Assembly (NCBI GenBank): GCA_947378965.1
Contig: CANCMG010000017.1
Span: 1-54,967, forward strand
Length of the DNA stretch: 54,967 bases
Source: Alcaligenaceae bacterium
GTDB lineage: Bacteria > Pseudomonadota > Gammaproteobacteria > Burkholderiales > Burkholderiaceae_B
Reading direction: 5' to 3'
A model generated the notes under the pieces. The model worked only from the letters and a program-made list of their open reading frames with translations. It searched no databases and was not told the DNA's origin. Below are positions 53,128 through 54,967 of this stretch, piece by piece; the stretch's first letter is position 1; each line of letters opens with the position of its first letter. The position numbers were made by a program, and so were the translations under genes.

Positions 53128-53826
53128 ATGACTAGCCAACGCCTGGCCCTCTTTGATCTGGATCACACACTGCTGCCACTCGACAGCGATCACCAGTGGG
53201 CTGAATTTCTTGCCAAATCGGGCCGCGCCGGCGACCCAGTTCAAGCACTGGCTCGCAACGAAGAGTTAATGAACCGCTATAACGCGGGCGACCTGACGGC
53301 CGAGCAGGCCGCAGAATTTATGCTCGGTTTGCTTGCGGCACACCCACCGCACCTACTGGCCGCTTGGCACGAAGAGTACATGCAACGGGTGATTCGCCCT
53401 GCCATGACGCCTCAAGCCTTGGCGATTGTGCAAAAGCATCTTGCTGCGGGCGATCTGTGTGCGATGGTCACGGCGACCAATAGTTTTGTCACGGCACCGA
53501 TCGCGCGTGCGTTTGGCGTACCCACCTTGATTGCTACCGAACCCGAGTACCTTGCCGGCCGCTACACTGGCAAAATCCACGGCACGCCTAGCTTCAAGCA
53601 TGGCAAAGTGCTGCGCGTCAATGCCTGGCTTGCCACCTTAAACCGCAGCTTGAAAGATTTTGACGAATCCTACTTCTACAGTGATTCGATCAATGACCTA
53701 CCGCTACTTGAGGTCGTGACCCACCCGATCGTCACCAACCCAAGCCCCAGTCTGCTCAAAGTTGCTCAAGAACGCAATTGGCCAGTCTTAAATATTTTCA
53801 CCTCGCTGGCCGATCATAAATCCTGA
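53128..53826 (+). CDS. HAD family hydrolase (HAD-IB, SerB-like)
   Basis: 232 aa. Motif I LFDLDHTLLPLDSD (Asp10 and Asp12 region), motif II in MVTATNSFV, Lys in FKHGKVLRV and motif III FYSDSINDLPLLE. Resembles the phosphoserine phosphatase-like hydrolases encoded between hda and pcnB in Bordetella relatives. The physiological substrate is uncertain. Its stop overlaps pcnB as TGATG. Confidence 0.92.
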   Translation: MTSQRLALFDLDHTLLPLDSDHQWAEFLAKSGRAGDPVQALARNEELMNRYNAGDLTAEQAAEFMLGLLAAHPPHLLAAWHEEYMQRVIRPAMTPQALAIVQKHLAAGDLCAMVTATNSFVTAPIARAFGVPTLIATEPEYLAGRYTGKIHGTPSFKHGKVLRVNAWLATLNRSLKDFDESYFYSDSINDLPLLEVVTHPIVTNPSPSLLKVAQERNWPVLNIFTSLADHKS

Positions 53827-54967
53827 TGATTACAGACACTCTCAAACGCTTTGTTGGCAAACTCTTTGGTCAACGTTCATCGGGCTTACAACGTATCAGC
53901 CGCGATAAACACGGCATCGATCGGCGCATCGTCTCGCGTCACGCCATCAAAGTCTGTGAGGTGCTGCAACACGAAGGCTACCAAGCCTACATTGTGGGTG
54001 GCGCCGTGCGCGACCTCATCGTAGGGCTTGAGCCCAAAGACTTTGACGTCGCCACTAACGCAACACCCGAGCAAGTGCGCCCGTTGTTTAGACGCGCGCG
54101 AATTATCGGCCGTCGCTTTCAGTTGGTACACGTTGTGTTTGGTCAAGAGATCATTGAAACCTCAACGTTTCGTGCGCCTGCCTCTGAGTCGCAAGCGACA
54201 GACGAAAACGGTCGCATCCTGCGTGACAATGAATTTGGGACTCACGCGCAAGATGCCGCACGTCGTGATTTCACAATTAACGCGCTGTATTACGACCCAA
54301 CCACCGAAGAGGTGATTGATTACCATCACGGTGTCGAAGATCTGAAACACCGCGTCGTGCGTATGATCGGCGACCCACGCACGCGCTATCGCGAAGACCC
54401 TGTGCGCATGCTGCGTGCCGTGCGCTTCGCAGTCAAACTCAGCGGAAAAATTGATCCGGCCTCTGAAGAGCCTTTGCAATCGATGGCAGGCCTGATCGAG
54501 AACGTACCTGCCTCGCGTTTGTTTGACGAGATGCTGAAATTGCTCACCTGTGGGCACGCCATGGATTGCTTGCAACGACTACGCCAAGACGGTTTGCATC
54601 AAGGCATGCTGCCCTTGCTCGATGTCGTGCTCGAGCAACCTAGCGGTGCTGCGTTTATCGAACTGGCGTTAGATCGCACCGACCATCGCGTGCGTGCCGG
54701 AAAAACTGTCAGCCCAAGCTTTTTATTCGCAGCGTTGCTGTGGCACCAAGTCGAATTGCGCTGGCAACAATTGCAAAAGCAGGGTGAAACGGGTATCCCG
54801 GCCTTAATGCAAGCCGCTGACTCTGTGCTTGATGAACAAACCGAAAAACTCGCGATTCAAAAACGCTTTAGCGCCGACATGCGCGAGATCTGGTTTATGC
54901 AGCCTCGCTTTGACCGTCGCCTGCCCAAATCAATCTGGCGCATGATCGAGCAACCTCGTTTTCGTGC
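53826..54967 (+). CDS. pcnB: Poly(A) polymerase I, 5' part
   Basis: About 380 codons, running off the right edge. PcnB adds 3' poly(A) tails that promote RNA decay. The nucleotidyltransferase core is YIVGGAVRDLIVGLEPKDFDVATNATP (residues about 54-80, with Asp pair in DFD), then RRFQLVHVVFG, RRDFTINALYY and REDPVRMLRAVRFAVKL. The N-terminal basic segment before the core fits PcnB rather than CCA-adding enzymes. The rest of the gene lies outside the window. Confidence 0.95.
   Translation, partial: MITDTLKRFVGKLFGQRSSGLQRISRDKHGIDRRIVSRHAIKVCEVLQHEGYQAYIVGGAVRDLIVGLEPKDFDVATNATPEQVRPLFRRARIIGRRFQLVHVVFGQEIIETSTFRAPASESQATDENGRILRDNEFGTHAQDAARRDFTINALYYDPTTEEVIDYHHGVEDLKHRVVRMIGDPRTRYREDPVRMLRAVRFAVKLSGKIDPASEEPLQSMAGLIENVPASRLFDEMLKLLTCGHAMDCLQRLRQDGLHQGMLPLLDVVLEQPSGAAFIELALDRTDHRVRAGKTVSPSFLFAALLWHQVELRWQQLQKQGETGIPALMQAADSVLDEQTEKLAIQKRFSADMREIWFMQPRFDRRLPKSIWRMIEQPRFR

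Overview
The window looks like a chromosomal segment of a betaproteobacterium of the order Burkholderiales, most likely Alcaligenaceae. The evidence is gene order and family content: tsaE-amiC-mutL-miaA followed by purM, hda, a HAD phosphatase and pcnB; ffs-dnaX-ybaB-recR; a TIGR03623-type AddB with an AddA-like helicase; and two Bug-type (tripartite tricarboxylate) binding proteins, a family greatly expanded in this group. By eye the base composition is moderately GC-rich, with one AT-richer patch near 19.7-20.45 kb.

The left 14.6 kb is a catabolic module for an N-heterocyclic acid, most simply nicotinate. Eight minus-strand genes read leftward from 11602: 6-hydroxynicotinate reductase-like protein, a UPF0280 (ApbE-like) protein, a DUF1185 protein, a LIV-type binding protein, a fused LivH-LivM permease, a fused LivG-LivF ATPase, a [2Fe-2S] NicA-like subunit and a NicB-like molybdenum/cytochrome c subunit that runs off the left edge. 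Divergent from them are a ferredoxin-NADP reductase, a TetR regulator and an enamidase-like amidohydrolase. Two tandem 16-bp operator-like palindromes lie between the two units. Together they suggest import, Mo-dependent 6-hydroxylation feeding electrons to cytochrome c, reduction of the ring, then hydrolytic ring opening. This is the reductive (Eubacterium barkeri type) route rather than the Pseudomonas maleamate route.

From 14.8 to 19.7 kb there is an iron/2-aminoethylphosphonate-type ABC importer and a histidine phosphatase whose start region sits in a five-copy 20-bp tandem array. From 19.9 to 23.6 kb lie two small membrane proteins, an SDR, a Bug protein and a class III CoA-transferase. 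Then come carAB, transaldolase, an SsuABC/TauABC-like importer, recR-ybaB-dnaX, the 4.5S SRP RNA gene, addA-addB, an MFS transporter, tRNA-Arg(CCU), xerD, an AEC transporter, tsaE-amiC-mutL-miaA, a second Bug protein, purM, hda, a HAD phosphatase and the 5' part of pcnB.

A recurring theme is short tandem duplication at gene edges and in linkers (39-bp x2, 46-bp x2, 20-bp x5, 16-bp x2, 25-bp period x2, 8-bp x7, 15-bp x9, 8-bp x2). Two of these duplicate a start codon and create mini-ORFs that overlap the next start as ATGA. No stretch longer than about 300 bases lacks a gene; no insertion sequence, CRISPR array or rRNA was seen.
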